64,000 nucleotides of DNA from Kitasatospora sp. MAP12-44 (GTDB lineage: Bacteria; Actinomycetota; Actinomycetes; Streptomycetales; Streptomycetaceae), in contig NZ_JARZAE010000004.1 of assembly GCF_029892095.1 (NCBI RefSeq), forward strand, positions 1,426,001-1,490,000, read 5' to 3'. Shown piece after piece: positions 28,001 through 37,722 of this stretch. How positions within the stretch are numbered: the first letter of the stretch is position 1; each line of letters starts with the position of its first letter. The notes under the pieces are model-generated. The model worked only from the letters and a program-made list of their open reading frames with translations, did not search any database and was not told where the DNA came from. A program made the translations under genes and the position numbers.

Positions 28001-28507
28001 CCGGTCGCTGGTGGAGAAATCCCACATGGGCTTGGGAAAGCGCAGCGAGTCGCGTTCCAGGGGGTGGCCGGGCCGCATCCGCAGCCAGCCGGCGCCGTAG
28101 TCGGCGGGGATGAAGAGGCCGCCGTGGGCGGTGGGCAGCAGTTCGCCGTCGGGGGCGAGCACGGTGCGCTGGAGCCGCTCGGCCAGCAACTGGCCGACGG
28201 CGCGCGACTCCTGCGGGGTGGCCCGGCCGAAGACCAGCCGCAGGCCCTTGCCGGGCAGGCGGTCGAGCAGCCGGGCCAGCTGCTGCCAGTGCGGCTCCAG
28301 CGCACCGAAGGGCAGGTCCACCACGACCAGGGTGTTCTGGGTGTCGGGGGCCAGCCGCTGCGCGAAGGCGAGGGCCTGCGGGTCGGCGCCACCCTTGGCG
28401 TGGATCAGCATGGCGTCGCCGGCCTGCCGGAGCCGGAGCGCCAGCAGCGGCGGGGTCTGGGTGCGGAGGGCCGCCGTGCCGGAGCTCATCGGGATCATCG
28501 GGCTCAC
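25070..28507 (-). CDS. T7SS-locus protein with ADP-ribosyltransferase-like C-terminal domain
   Basis: This is a 1145-residue protein. Residues 10-370 contain two related alpha/beta halves ([22 protein letters not shown] and [21 protein letters not shown]). Residues 400-870 are low-complexity Pro/Ala. Residues about 890-1145 resemble the ADP-ribosyltransferase exoenzyme fold: SYRG, then [17 protein letters not shown], then [14 protein letters not shown]. At the position where active enzymes have an E-x-E before VLF, this protein has APDR, so catalysis is doubtful. The GTG at 28507 overlaps the EccB stop (GTGA), and an ATG three codons later is an alternative. It probably forms part of the secretion or regulatory apparatus with the EccA-like protein, whose gene it overlaps. 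Confidence 0.72.
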   Translation of the reverse strand: MSPMIPMSSGTAALRTQTPPLLALRLRQAGDAMLIHAKGGADPQALAFAQRLAPDTQNTLVVVDLPFGALEPHWQQLARLLDRLPGKGLRLVFGRATPQESRAVGQLLAERLQRTVLAPDGELLPTAHGGLFIPADYGAGWLRMRPGHPLERDSLRFPKPMWDFSTSDRPWECSPYGVVEAVPSGVWVRSARPSPPLAGWRRLVDRVPSHPQLMNVVLGSPGGPAVPLDDIVRVWDTVMHSVRSWVRFIHFGPVALPEGGVSVGQELADAIGRQVVLYAGMPTIESGDGSVGGGPVRIMGLRGDGSPGWSPFAAELVYSPRGAAAQAPPPGLVRIRHPLTEVHQLGPGLYQYAADAVLEVISSGLWIRPAEDPAGADDVRRLPCAPGHPVILYDRSTPATAERMRALAQDMLWRLDPESREAFRVAPADAPGLTAAADDHAWTVPPTAEDWRAVAAARAAERRPLHEAPWIPRAVAAAPAAAPSAPAGGMALGDTLDAPSPAGPRTMPTTAPAQTPFPLRLRTESDAATPGSALAAALGALSSDGAVLPPAPPMETDATGTAAAGPHHAPARADDPAGPRPGTPARSAGSGGGDRVHEPRPTGPQTPTVLPPAGDGPSRERLKGVSRVAAALAGRLAGSGPQPDSGQPGADTREPGAARQGEPDGGRADAPGTPPQPDLRAKERVNPPAPLSHHGVAPLAAAGPDLPLPAGGAPAGPDTVIGGGEPAPRLAPEPPTRTENGDGVAEPPPTGRQAPGAIPAPVPGPSPSPPGAGHTRPLPRLVEAESPPPVSLPALAPPPVPSPGDTPAEPAAPSAPAPAPMAVPRIRMESGAVPESVAVPPPVPVPAQAAPAQPVAGVRVQTAPGQAAAVVPPARGLEQERAWVRRTFSARYNAIAGTVSRVMSESPGLRGASRSDAADALTDLVAVRLYLSGDSTAVDDAVRAATTGPHVPLARCVTAGLRRLPSYRGPALLRTRLTAAERAWYADGRTAIEWAFCTGWTAPPPAPAGGTDFLIWSMTARRTALLDPSAPDRVLFLPGTAFKVLRTDESGDRPVVLLRELSPAEAAADPDAGAAALADPAARRLPLDEIALDSLERSVTALGLESRSETSRTPGVLGNPPGLLIARDRLRPTTDRGQAPEGAAR

Positions 28508-29856
28508 CCGCCCTGGACGCTGAGCCGGGCCGAGGCGGTGGAGAGCACCGGCCCTTGCGGCAGGAGGGCGAGCAGTGCGGCGGGCAGCGGAACGGGCGCG
28601 GCGCTGCCGAGGCCGAGGGTGGCCTGGGCCTGCGTGTCGCCGAGCGGGAAGGCCACGCCCTGGTCGCTGATCAGGTAGGTCTGCGGGTTGGTCTGCCGCC
28701 GGGTCAGCTGGTCCTGGTCCACCGCCAGCACGCCTGCGTCGGACGGAAGTCGGACAGGCCGGGGGTCGGCGTCGGCGGGGGCCTCGACCACCTCCGTACT
28801 GAGCTGCGTGCCGTGCGCCTGCTGGCGCAGGCAGGGAGCGGTGGTGCCGGTGGCGCCCTCGGCGGCGTTCAGCACCTCGGGAAGGTCCGCGCCGGGAGCC
28901 GTGGAGGAGACGGGGGCGGCGGCCAGTTCGGCGGCGGTGACCTGACGGGTGCTCGGCGCACCGGGCTGGGCGGCGAGCAGGGCCGCCTCGGTCAGGCCGA
29001 TCGGGGCGACGCCGGTGCTGGTCATCACATACGCGCGGTCGGCTCCGGCGGCGCCGGTACGGAAGAGCTGGCCGACGACGGTGGGCCCGCCCGCGACGAC
29101 GGCGGCCGGGGAGCCGCTGCCCGCGATCGGGGCGGCCGCCAGCGGGGTGCCCTCGGGCAGGGCGGCGAGCCAGTCCGTGGGGGCGGCGTGCGGCTGGTCG
29201 CCGTCCAGGCCGAGGGCGATCAGGGTGGCGGCGCTGGGTACCGGGTACAGCACGCCGCGCCAGAGCAGCGAGCGGCGTCCGTCCGGGCCGGTGAGCAGCA
29301 GTTGGCGGTCGGCGGGCAGCGTGGTGCTGTGCGCGCTCGGGGCGAAGTCGACGCGCTCGGCCCCGGTGGCGGTCCCGGTCGCACCCACCCCGGTCGGGGC
29401 CAGGCAGCGGGTCCAGACGGCGCCGGTGAGCGCGGTGGGGGCGGGCAGGCTGTCGGGCGCTCCGGCGATGCCGACCAGAGCGCCGTGGGGGGTGCCGCCC
29501 AGGTCCTTGGCGGAGACCTCGCGCAGGGCGGCGCCCTTCCCGAGGATCAGCAGCGCGGAGGCGTAGTTGCGGACCGGGCGCAGCGTGCCGCCGAGGTAGA
29601 GGTAGCGGGTGCCGGTCTGCTGCTCCATCACGATGGCGCCCGAGGTGCGCCAACTGTCGTTCTCAGGAGGCGAGATCAGGCCGTAGACGGTGAACCCGGC
29701 GCAGAGCAGCAGCGCCGCCCCGGTGCCCAGCACGGTGCCCAGGGCGGCGCGGCGGCCCGGCCGGTCGCCACGGCTGGAGTCGCCGGTGAGCAGTGCGGTG
29801 GAGAGGCGGCCCATGGCGAACTGGTAGGCCTGCAGGTGGTCGCGTCGGGTCTGCAT
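28504..29856 (-). CDS. eccB: EccB, T7SS membrane core component
   Basis: This 450-residue protein starts MQTRRDHLQAYQFAMGRLSTALL, the conserved EccB N-terminus, followed by one membrane helix (about residues 38-60, LGTVLGTGAALLLCAGFTVYGLI) and a large extracytoplasmic beta-rich domain with Ala/Thr-rich repeats. EccB is a single-pass subunit of the ESX membrane complex together with EccC, EccD and EccE. The ATG at 29856 has a GAGGAG site and follows the EccD stop by 10 bp. The length is close to the usual 450-550 residues. Confidence 0.93.
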   Translation of the reverse strand: MQTRRDHLQAYQFAMGRLSTALLTGDSSRGDRPGRRAALGTVLGTGAALLLCAGFTVYGLISPPENDSWRTSGAIVMEQQTGTRYLYLGGTLRPVRNYASALLILGKGAALREVSAKDLGGTPHGALVGIAGAPDSLPAPTALTGAVWTRCLAPTGVGATGTATGAERVDFAPSAHSTTLPADRQLLLTGPDGRRSLLWRGVLYPVPSAATLIALGLDGDQPHAAPTDWLAALPEGTPLAAAPIAGSGSPAAVVAGGPTVVGQLFRTGAAGADRAYVMTSTGVAPIGLTEAALLAAQPGAPSTRQVTAAELAAAPVSSTAPGADLPEVLNAAEGATGTTAPCLRQQAHGTQLSTEVVEAPADADPRPVRLPSDAGVLAVDQDQLTRRQTNPQTYLISDQGVAFPLGDTQAQATLGLGSAAPVPLPAALLALLPQGPVLSTASARLSVQGG

Positions 29857-29866
29857 GCTCCGCTCC

Positions 29867-31459
29867 TCAGCCGGCCAGCGAGCGGAAGTAGCTGTAGGCG
29901 TGCAGGGTCTCCAGCAGCAGCGGCAGCAGCGCCACGGTGGTGACCGTCTCCAGCAGGTCGCCCGCGTGGCCCCAGATCGGCAGCAGGCGGGCGGTGGGCA
30001 GCCGCAGCGCGGCCAGCAGCAGCGCGGCGGCGGCCACCAGCAGCACGGCGAGCAGGGCCAGCCGGTGGCCTGAGCCGCCGGGCACGGCCCGCACCAGCAG
30101 CAGTACGGCCAGGCCGAAGGCGGCGGAGAGCACCGTGGGCAACCGTTGGAGGGTGCGGCCCAGGCTGCGGGCGCGCAGCAGCACGGCGGCGGCCAGAACC
30201 AGCGGCAGCACCCAGCCGATCCAGCCGTGATCACGCGTCAGATACCAGAAGCCGGCGGCGTAGACGAGGCCGGAGCCGAGACTGAGCACGTCCAGGCAGG
30301 CGTTGGCGAAGCCGACCCGCCGCTCGACCCGCTCCTGCGGCTCGGGGTCGAGGTCCTGCTGCAGTTCGTCGGCGTTGTGCGGCAGCGCCGGCACCCGCAG
30401 CCGGGCAGCGCGCAGGGCCAGCCGCGGGCCGAAGTGTCCGATCACGAAGAGCCAGCCCGCGACGATTCCGGCAGCCTGCGCGCCGTGCCAGTGCGCGGCC
30501 TGCATCAATGCGGCGCCGACGGCGGCGGCCACGGCGGTGAGCAGGGCGGTGCCGGTCAGCTGCGGGGGCAGTACGTGCAGAGCCAGCAGGACGGCGGCGA
30601 GCACGGTGACACAGGCGGCGGAGGTCAGCACGCCGGGCAGGCCCGGGGCGTAGCCGCCGTGCGGTCCCTGCCGGAAGACCAGCCCGGCCAGGCCGCCGAA
30701 GGCGAGCGCACCGAGGCCGGCCACGGTGGCCACCGAGCGGGCCCCGGCGGCGGCGCGGTCACGGCTGAGCGTGGCCGCGGCGGCCGCCGCGGCGAGCAGC
30801 ACGGCTGTGGCGCCCGCACCCAGCGCGGTGGTGGTGCCGGGGCCGCCGCCGAGCAGTCCGACGGCCAGGGCCAGCAGCGCGAGGACGGCCAGGGCCAGCG
30901 CGAGCCTGCGGGTGGTCTGCGGCTCCCAGCGTCCGGGACGGGCGTTCACCACGTGGGCCACGCCGTCGGCGAGGTCGTCGAAGTGCAGCGCGGGCAGCGG
31001 ATCGTCGGCGGGGCGCAGGTGCAGCGTCTCGCCGTGGCGCAGCCGGTGGCTCTCGACGGTGCCGTCCGGGTCCAGCGGGTCCTCGCCGAGGCGCTGGAGC
31101 ACCCAGGCGGTGCCCGGCTCGACGGTGGCGGCGGGGACGGGGGCCGGGGCTGCTGCCCCGTTCTGGGTGGGCACCGGCGCGGCGGTGGGGGCGGGGGTGC
31201 CGAGCTGACGGAGCAGCACCGGCAGCAGCGCGGAGACGGGGGTGGCCACCGGCACGGCCAGGTCGGCGCTGCCGCCGGGTCCGACCACCGTGAGCCGGCA
31301 GACCTCCGTGCCGGTGAGCGTCGGCGCGGTTGCGGTTGACGGCATGGTGCTCCCGTTCGGACGTCGGAGGTGCGGGGCTCGGAGGCGGGTCAGCGCCCTG
31401 AGGCGGTGCAGCGGGTGGCGGCGGGCCGGCGGTGGCGGCTGCAGCTGCGTGGTCGTCAT
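29867..31459 (-). CDS. eccD: EccD, T7SS polytopic membrane protein
   Basis: This is a 530-residue protein. An N-terminal ubiquitin-like domain (about 45-155, CRLTVVGPGGSADLAVPV) is followed by about eleven membrane helices, the EccD plan. It should form the channel core of ESX complex 1. I chose the ATG at 31459, which overlaps the EccC stop (ATGA) and has GGAGGG upstream. An ATG at 31345 (MPSTATAPTL), with its own GGGAG, is a plausible shorter start that removes an Arg/Pro-rich leader. Confidence 0.92.
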   Translation of the reverse strand: MTTTQLQPPPPARRHPLHRLRALTRLRAPHLRRPNGSTMPSTATAPTLTGTEVCRLTVVGPGGSADLAVPVATPVSALLPVLLRQLGTPAPTAAPVPTQNGAAAPAPVPAATVEPGTAWVLQRLGEDPLDPDGTVESHRLRHGETLHLRPADDPLPALHFDDLADGVAHVVNARPGRWEPQTTRRLALALAVLALLALAVGLLGGGPGTTTALGAGATAVLLAAAAAAATLSRDRAAAGARSVATVAGLGALAFGGLAGLVFRQGPHGGYAPGLPGVLTSAACVTVLAAVLLALHVLPPQLTGTALLTAVAAAVGAALMQAAHWHGAQAAGIVAGWLFVIGHFGPRLALRAARLRVPALPHNADELQQDLDPEPQERVERRVGFANACLDVLSLGSGLVYAAGFWYLTRDHGWIGWVLPLVLAAAVLLRARSLGRTLQRLPTVLSAAFGLAVLLLVRAVPGGSGHRLALLAVLLVAAAALLLAALRLPTARLLPIWGHAGDLLETVTTVALLPLLLETLHAYSYFRSLAG

Positions 31460-34400
31460 CGGCCCTCCACCAGGCCCGTCTGCACCAGTCGCACCGAACG
31501 CCGGGTGACCAGCTGGGCGCGCCCGGCGGGCAGCGTGCGGGGCTTCGCCTCGCCGATGAACTTGCCTTCCTCCTTGGGGTAGGAGAAGAGCAGCGCCGGG
31601 TTGCCCAACTCCCACATGCGGCGCAGCAGCGGGTCGGACATCGCCCTCATCGCGCCGGAGGTACTGCGGGACACCACCAGGTGCATGCCGATGTGCGGGC
31701 CTTGGGCCAGCAGCGGCAGCAGCGGCGCGAGCGGCGAGGGAGTGCCCGCCGCGCCGCCGAAGAGGTCGTAGTCGTCGACCACCACGAAGAGCCGCGGGCC
31801 CTGCCACCAGTCGCGGCGGGCCAGTTGCTCGGGGGTGATCTCCGGGCCCGGCACCCGCTTGTTCATGGAGACGGCCGCGTTGGTGGCGAGCGCGGCCAGC
31901 GCGTCGCGTTCGACGGCGTAACCGACCCGGTACTCCTCCGGGGTGCTGGCCAGCAGGCCGCGGCCGGGGTCGGCCACCATGATCCGGGCCTGGTCGGGGG
32001 TGTACCGCTCGGTGAGGGCGCGGATGACCAGGCGCAGCGCGTTGGTCTTGCCGGTCTCGCCGTCGCCGAAGACCATCAGGTGGGCCTGGGCGGAGAAGTC
32101 GTGCCAGACGGGCTCAAGGCGCTGCTCGTCCCAGCCGAGGGCGATCTTCAGGTCGCCCTCGGGAGAGGGCAGTTGGGCGACCGGCAGGCGGGTGGGCAGC
32201 AGTCGCACGCCGGGGGCGGCAGGACCGGTCCAGAAGGTGTCGATCTCGGCGACGGCCGCCTTGGTGGCCTCGGTGAGATCGGCGGTGGTGACGGAGCCGT
32301 CCAGCCGGGGCAGGGCGGAGAGGAAATGGTGGCTGGCGGAGGTGATGCCGCGGCCGGGACGGTGCGGGACTGCCTGGGCGACCCGCGAGCCGACCTCGGA
32401 CTCCATCGGGTCGCCGAGCCGCAGCTCGAGCTTGGTGCCGAGCAGGTCGCGCAGCCGGGGCCGCAGCTCGGACCAGCGCACGGCGGAGGCGACCACGTGG
32501 ATGCCGAAGGAGAGGCCGCGCGCGGCCAGCTCGATGACCTTGGGCTCCAGGTCCTCGTAGTCCTGACGCAGTGTGAACCAGCCGTCCACGACCAGGAAGA
32601 CGTCGCCGTAGGCGTCCTCGACGCCGCCCCGGGCGCGCTGCGCGCGGTAGGCGGTCATGGATTCCAGGCCCAGGTCGGCGAAGGCCTGCTCACGGCGTTC
32701 GAGCAGCTGGCTGAGTTCGGCGACGGTGCGCAGCACCCGGTCCCGGTCGAGCCGGGAGGCCACCGAGCCGACGTGCGGCAGCCCGGAGGTGGAGGCGAGG
32801 CCGCCGCCGCCGAAGTCCAGGCAGTAGAACTGGATCTCCTCGGGGGTGTGCGTCAGCGCCAGCGAGAGGATCAGCGTGCGCAGCAGCGTCGACTTGCCGG
32901 TCTGCGGGGCGCCGACCAGGCCGATGTGGCCGTCGGCGCCGGAGAGGTCGGCCACCAGCAGCTCGCGCAGCTGCTCGAACGGGCGGTCCACCATGCCGAG
33001 GGCGACCCGCAGCGAGCCGGTGCCGGCCGGTCCCGGCGCGGACATGCCGCGGGCCGGATCCGGGACGATGCCGGGCAGTAGTTCGTCCAGGCTCGGCGAG
33101 GAGTTGAGCGGGGCGAGCCAGACCTGGCGGGCGGGCGGACCGGCCTCCTCCAGCCGTCCGACCAGCAGTTCGAGCAGACTCTCGCCGGGCTCGGCCGGCT
33201 CGGTGCTCACGGCGGGCCGCTCCTGTTGCTGCTCGCGGGCGGCGGTCAGCTCCGCGATCCGCTCGGAGAGCAGCCGGCCCTGCCGGGCCAGGGCGAACGG
33301 GACGACCTCGAGTCCGGCGTCGGCCCCGGCGCTCTCGGTGGCGATACCCACCATCCGCTCCGGGGCGGGGCCGGAGACGTAGGCGGCCTTGAACCGGACC
33401 AGATTGGTGGTGTCGATCTTGAGGAAGCCGTTGCCGGGAGCGGAGGGCAGCTCGTAGGCACTGGCCACGCCGATCACCGAACGGGACTCCATGGCGGAGA
33501 AGGTCCGCAGGGCCAGCCGGTAGGAGAGGTGGCCCTCCACCTTGTGGATGCGGCTCTCGTCCAGCCGCTGCGAGGCCAGCAGCAGGTGCACGCCGAGGCT
33601 GCGCCCGAGGCGGCCGATAGAGACGAAGAGGTCGACGAACTCGGGCTTGCTGGCCAGCAGTTCGGAGAACTCGTCGACGATGACGAGCAGCGAAGGCAGT
33701 GGCGCCAGGTCCGCGCCGCCGCCGCGCGCCTTCTCGTACTCGTAGAGGGAGGAGTACCCGGCGGTGCGCAGCAGCTCCTGACGGCGGATCATCTCGCCGT
33801 TGATGGAGTCGCGCATCCGGTCGACCAGGTGGATCTCGTCGGCCAGGTTGGTGATGACGGCGGAGGTGTGCGGCAGCCGGTCCATGCCGAGGAAGGTGGC
33901 GCCACCCTTGAAGTCCACCAGCACCAGGTTGAGCACCTCGGAGGAGTGGGTGACGGCCAGGCCGGTGACCAGGGTGCGCAGCAGCTCGCTCTTGCCGGAT
34001 CCGGTGGCCCCGATCAGCAGTCCGTGCGGGCCCATGCCGCCCTGCGCCGACTCCTTCAGGTCCAGCTCGACGACCTCGCCCTCGTCGGTGACGCCGAGCG
34101 GCACCTTGAGCCGGGCCGACTGCTCCAGGCGCGGACGCCACTTGGCAGCCACGTCGAAGCCGTGCGGGTCGCGGATGCCGAGCAGCGCCGAGAGGTCGAG
34201 GTCGGACTCCAGCGCCCGGTCGGCCAGGTCCACGCTGCCGCCGGTGCGGAACGGGGCCAGGGTGCGGGCGAGGGTCTGCGCCCCGGCGGCGCTCAGCGCG
34301 TCCGCCTCGGCGGTGACGGTGGCCTCCCCACTGGGAAACTCCACCATGCCCTCGCGCAGGGTCAGCCGGAGCACCATGGGTCCGCCGGTCATCGCGCCGG

Positions 34401-35433
34401 TGGCGTCCAGCAGCAGCACGTTGCGCAGGCCGCCGGTCAGCAGCCGGGAGGAGTCCGGCAGCCGCAGGCCCTGGGCGAGGATGACGACGTAGGGCTCGGC
34501 GGTGCTCGGCGAGGCGCCCGGGTCGTGGTCGGGCCGGTCGCGCACCTCGGAGCCGAGCAGGTCCAGCAGCGCGTCGTGGTCGTCGGCGGCCAGCCGCAGC
34601 GGCCCCGCGTCGTCCTCCTCGCCGCGGTGGCTGTTGTGCGGCAGCCACTTGAGCCAGTCCCACTCGGCCTGCGCCGCGGGCCCGCCGAGCAGCGCCACGC
34701 GCAGCTCCTCCGGCGAGTGCAGGGCGACCAGTTGGCAGATGACGGCGCGGGCCAGCGCGAGCGCGTCGGCGCCGGAGCCGGCCAGTTCGACGGCGGTGAA
34801 CCGGCGCAGCGAGACCGGGATCGGCAGCCGGGGCAGCACCTGGTGGGCCTTGGTGAAGCGGCGCAGCGAGACCGCCGCGAGCGGTTCCAGGTCCTCCACC
34901 GGGCGGGTCTGCGGGGGCAGGAACTCCAGGGCCGCGCGGCGCGGTCCGAGCCCGATCCGCACCCGGGCGAAGTCCTCGTGCCCGGGCCGGCGCTCCCACA
35001 GGCGCGGGCCCTGCACGAAGGCGGTCAGCCGGGCCGGGTCGGGGTTGTCCCAGAGCAGCGCGGCCCGCTGCGCGTCCGCCGCCTGGCGCGCCTGGCGTCG
35101 CTTCTGGCCCAGATAGCGCAAGTAGTCGCGGCGCTCGGCGTGCATCCGGCGGCGGCGCTCGCCGCCCGAGCGGCCGAGCTGGGTCAGCGTCATGCTGACC
35201 ATGGCCACGCCCATCATCCCGGACATCATGTAGGTGCTCGGCCCGGCGCTGCGCATCGAGAACATCAGCATCATGGCGCCGACGCCGAGACCCATCGGCA
35301 GGTAGAGGAGCGCGGAACCGAGATCTGCCGAGGCGGGCTCGCCCAGCACGGGCGGCTCGGCCAGCTCCACCTCGCCCTCGGGCATGGCCGGGCCCTCGGC
35401 CCGGGGGCTGCGCTTGACCTGAACGGTGCTCAA
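31456..35433 (-). CDS. eccC: EccC, T7SS FtsK/SpoIIIE-type ATPase, cluster 1
   Basis: This is a 1325-residue motor ATPase. Two N-terminal membrane helices (about 30-75) are followed by three P-loop domains. D1 has GATGSGKSEL near residue 477 and Walker B LLVIVDEF; D2 has GAPQTGKSTL near 840; D3 has GDGETGKTNAL near 1121 and LFVVVDDYD. EccC recruits WXG100 pairs through their C-terminal signals and powers export. I chose TTG at 35433, which gives the N-terminus STVQVKRSPRA, matching the STVxVKR start typical of Streptomyces EccC. The longer frame upstream is Arg-rich. It is the first core gene of cluster 1. Confidence 0.93.
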   Translation of the reverse strand: MSTVQVKRSPRAEGPAMPEGEVELAEPPVLGEPASADLGSALLYLPMGLGVGAMMLMFSMRSAGPSTYMMSGMMGVAMVSMTLTQLGRSGGERRRRMHAERRDYLRYLGQKRRQARQAADAQRAALLWDNPDPARLTAFVQGPRLWERRPGHEDFARVRIGLGPRRAALEFLPPQTRPVEDLEPLAAVSLRRFTKAHQVLPRLPIPVSLRRFTAVELAGSGADALALARAVICQLVALHSPEELRVALLGGPAAQAEWDWLKWLPHNSHRGEEDDAGPLRLAADDHDALLDLLGSEVRDRPDHDPGASPSTAEPYVVILAQGLRLPDSSRLLTGGLRNVLLLDATGAMTGGPMVLRLTLREGMVEFPSGEATVTAEADALSAAGAQTLARTLAPFRTGGSVDLADRALESDLDLSALLGIRDPHGFDVAAKWRPRLEQSARLKVPLGVTDEGEVVELDLKESAQGGMGPHGLLIGATGSGKSELLRTLVTGLAVTHSSEVLNLVLVDFKGGATFLGMDRLPHTSAVITNLADEIHLVDRMRDSINGEMIRRQELLRTAGYSSLYEYEKARGGGADLAPLPSLLVIVDEFSELLASKPEFVDLFVSIGRLGRSLGVHLLLASQRLDESRIHKVEGHLSYRLALRTFSAMESRSVIGVASAYELPSAPGNGFLKIDTTNLVRFKAAYVSGPAPERMVGIATESAGADAGLEVVPFALARQGRLLSERIAELTAAREQQQERPAVSTEPAEPGESLLELLVGRLEEAGPPARQVWLAPLNSSPSLDELLPGIVPDPARGMSAPGPAGTGSLRVALGMVDRPFEQLRELLVADLSGADGHIGLVGAPQTGKSTLLRTLILSLALTHTPEEIQFYCLDFGGGGLASTSGLPHVGSVASRLDRDRVLRTVAELSQLLERREQAFADLGLESMTAYRAQRARGGVEDAYGDVFLVVDGWFTLRQDYEDLEPKVIELAARGLSFGIHVVASAVRWSELRPRLRDLLGTKLELRLGDPMESEVGSRVAQAVPHRPGRGITSASHHFLSALPRLDGSVTTADLTEATKAAVAEIDTFWTGPAAPGVRLLPTRLPVAQLPSPEGDLKIALGWDEQRLEPVWHDFSAQAHLMVFGDGETGKTNALRLVIRALTERYTPDQARIMVADPGRGLLASTPEEYRVGYAVERDALAALATNAAVSMNKRVPGPEITPEQLARRDWWQGPRLFVVVDDYDLFGGAAGTPSPLAPLLPLLAQGPHIGMHLVVSRSTSGAMRAMSDPLLRRMWELGNPALLFSYPKEEGKFIGEAKPRTLPAGRAQLVTRRSVRLVQTGLVEGR

Positions 35434-35958
35434 GACTCTGTCAGCTCTCCGCCGTCGACTGCGGCCGGGACTGGGGATTCGACCGTGGCAGAACCCGGTT
35501 GCGAAGCCCGCTGGTTCGGGGCCGTCCGGACGGGTGCCGCCTGCATGGCGCAACGCTCGCTTTCCGCATCGCTCCGGCATGCGGCCAGGCCGCACGCTTT
35601 CGGGGCTGGTTCGCCCGAACAGGCCAAGTCTTTCCGGCGAGTTGGACCGACGGCCAGTCTTTTCAGCCGCTGACCAAGGGATTTTGACGAATGGCCAGCT
35701 CCGGTCTCCACTCCGTCCAACTCCAGGGGTGCCCTGCTTCGCTTTCTCCCTCAGGCGACGACACCACGTTCCGGACTCGTCGGGGCAGCGGGCACCCGGT
35801 ACGCCGTCGCCGGCCGGCGGTCATGTGGCCCCGTCGCACGACGTCGAGGTGCCACCGGAGCCCCGTGTCTCCACGGCCGCGACGATCAGCGCCCTGTCTT
35901 CCGAGTCACCGTTTCCCAGGTTGGCGACCGGCGCGTTGCCACCTGATACCGGCTCATC
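35434..35958. other. Intergenic leader upstream of eccC
   Basis: About 525 bp separate the last Imm49-like gene from eccC, both on the minus strand. I see no convincing gene. The left portion is AT-richer than its surroundings (35640-35720) and may hold the cluster 1 promoter, but no clear -35/-10 pair stood out. The right end keeps a short remnant of an Imm49 start. Confidence 0.5.
35925..35957 (-). pseudogene. Truncated start of an Imm49-like gene
   Basis: Directly after the stop at 35959, the minus strand reads GATGAGCC, then a CAGGTGGCAACGCGC stretch. This matches the junction after the stop at 40547 (GATGAGCC, then CAGGTGACAATGCGC), where a full Imm49 gene begins. The match fades after about 33 bp and the frame soon ends (TGA at 35886). 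It looks like the 5' stub of a deleted copy. Confidence 0.55.
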
Positions 35959-36810
35959 TCAGGTGGGGAACTCGCCGCACCAGTTGCGGCCCAGGAGGGC
36001 GCCGGGCAGGTACTCGGACTCGACCTCGACGGGGAAGCCGGTGTCATGGGCAAAGCAGGCCATGGCGAGCGGGGCGAGGGCGACAAGGCCCGAGGCCTGG
36101 ATAGCCCGGTCACCCTGGCTCCAGTACCGCTTGTGCTGTTCAAGAGCGTCGGTCAAGGCGCGGTTGAAACCGTCACTGTCCTCGCGCGCCAGACGGTGGA
36201 GCATTTCCATCGGCGGGTAGACCAGGTGCGCCACAGTCTCCGGGTCGGCGACGAGCTCCGGGTCCGTGGCGTCGATCGCGGCGACCAACTTCCTGCTGAA
36301 ATCGGGGCCGCCGAGCCAGTAGGTCTGGAGAACGTCGATCCAGAGGAGGTGGTACTCCTGGAAGCGCGAAACACTCTCCCTCAGAAGCGACATCGGCACA
36401 CGGCACAGGGCGGTGATCCTGTCCCGCTCCCGGCACACCACCGCGAAATAGAAAGCGGTGAGCCAGGTTTCCGGGTGCACGTACGACGGCAGGCCGGTCG
36501 CCGCGAGCGTACGGTCCTTGTCCGCGATCCGGCACACCACGTGGTCCTCGGCCGTGGTCGCTGCCACGAACACCGCCGAGCCGACCTGCATCGCAGTCAC
36601 CCAGGACTCCCACGTGGGGAGCTTCGACCCCAACGGGTCCACCAGACAGCGCGAAGTGGCCAAGGTGACCGTGACGCTCAGGGCATCACCCAGATCGGTG
36701 GAGTCCGCCTCCAGCCCGTCGATCAACTCCTGGGCGTCCTCCTGGAGGAAGGCGAGGCCCGCTGCCGCGTTCCCCATGGGAAAAGGATGGCGGGAGACGA
36801 TCGAGACCAA
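35959..36810 (-). CDS. Imm49-family immunity protein A
   Basis: This 283-residue protein matches the immunity 49 family by pattern: LTAFYFAVVCRERDRIT, WIDVLQTYWLGG, HLVYPPMEML and the C-terminal LGRNWCGEFPT. Imm49 proteins protect against polymorphic toxins, presumably by binding them in the cytoplasm. The start is TTG at 36810 with GGAGAAACGCG upstream, the same leader type as genes D and E. It is closest to gene D (40547-41398): both open with VSIV-RHPFP-GNA. The spacer to gene B is nearly identical to the spacer between C and E. Confidence 0.85.
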   Translation of the reverse strand: MVSIVSRHPFPMGNAAAGLAFLQEDAQELIDGLEADSTDLGDALSVTVTLATSRCLVDPLGSKLPTWESWVTAMQVGSAVFVAATTAEDHVVCRIADKDRTLAATGLPSYVHPETWLTAFYFAVVCRERDRITALCRVPMSLLRESVSRFQEYHLLWIDVLQTYWLGGPDFSRKLVAAIDATDPELVADPETVAHLVYPPMEMLHRLAREDSDGFNRALTDALEQHKRYWSQGDRAIQASGLVALAPLAMACFAHDTGFPVEVESEYLPGALLGRNWCGEFPT

Positions 36811-36855
36811 CGCGTTTCTCCGGATGGGGTGTTGGGACGGTGGCGCGGGCCGGGC
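36811..36855. repeat. 45-bp spacer repeat, copy 1
   Basis: This is the spacer between Imm49 genes B and A. It matches the spacer at 39619-39663 at 41 of 45 positions and includes GTGTTGGGACGGT and the ribosome site. It marks a duplicated gene junction. Confidence 0.9.
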
Positions 36856-37722
36856 TTACGTCGGGAACTCACCGACCCAGGTACGACGGAGCAGGTGGTG
36901 CGGGAGGTACTCCGACTCGACCTCGATCGGCATGCCGGCGTCGTAGGCCAGGCACGCCATGGCAAGCGGGGCCAGCGCCACCAGGCCGTCGCAGCTGAGG
37001 GAGCGGGCCTCGTTCCCGGTCCAATAGTCCTTGTGCCAGCTCAGAGCGGTCACCAGGGACTCATTGAAGGCCTGGCTCTGCCGACGCAGGTAGTGCTGGA
37101 AGAGTTCCAGCGGCGGGTAGAGAATCTTCAACATCAGCTCGGTGCTGGCGATCCGCGCATTCTCGGAGCTGGTGCCGCGAACAGCGGCGACCAGGGAGTC
37201 CCAGGTCTGGGCTCGGCCGGACCAGGCATGCTGGAGGGCCTCGATCCACTCGTAGACGTAGTCGTCCATCTCGGCACCGGACGCGCGCAGGAACTCCACG
37301 GGAATCTGTGCGAGTTGTTCTATCCGGTCGTCCTCGCGGCAGATCACCGCGAGGTAGAAGGCAGTCAGCCAGTTTGCGGGGTGCAGGTAGTCCTGTGGCC
37401 CGGTCGCGGGGAGCCTGCGCACCTCGCCCTCGGTGCCGACCCGGCACGCCATCGGGCCTTCCTGCGCCGTGCCGGCGGCAAACAGCGCGGGCCCGACCTG
37501 CATAGCCAGGACCCACGCGTGCCAGGTCTCGTTCATGCCCGCCCGGGGGTCCTCCACGCAGTGCCACTCAGCCGCCGCGAGCGCGAGGTCCAACGCGTCA
37601 GCACGGTCATCCTCGGACGTCTCAAGTCCTTCGATTGCCAGTTCGGCAGAAGCGATGACCGGCGCCATGGCCACAGTCGCGTTGTCCGTGCGGAAGTCAT
37701 GGCGCGGAATGCGCGTTGTCAT
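36856..37722 (-). CDS. Imm49-family immunity protein B
   Basis: This 288-residue protein shares with its paralogs WVLAMQVGPALFAAG, NWLTAFYLAVICRED, ILYPPLELF and the terminal LLRRTWVGEFPT. It is closest to gene C (39664-40530), which has exactly the same length. The ATG at 37722 follows AAGGGA and starts TTRIPRHDF. It is predicted to be cytoplasmic, with no signal peptide. About 170 bp without a convincing gene separate it from the HD fusion upstream. Confidence 0.85.
   Translation of the reverse strand: MTTRIPRHDFRTDNATVAMAPVIASAELAIEGLETSEDDRADALDLALAAAEWHCVEDPRAGMNETWHAWVLAMQVGPALFAAGTAQEGPMACRVGTEGEVRRLPATGPQDYLHPANWLTAFYLAVICREDDRIEQLAQIPVEFLRASGAEMDDYVYEWIEALQHAWSGRAQTWDSLVAAVRGTSSENARIASTELMLKILYPPLELFQHYLRRQSQAFNESLVTALSWHKDYWTGNEARSLSCDGLVALAPLAMACLAYDAGMPIEVESEYLPHHLLRRTWVGEFPT

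Noticed and set aside
35430..35720. A minus-strand 96-codon frame whose TGA overlaps the eccC TTG start
   Set aside because: Third codon positions are mixed rather than GC-rich, the protein has no recognisable pattern, and the 4-bp overlap alone is weak. It is treated as leader.
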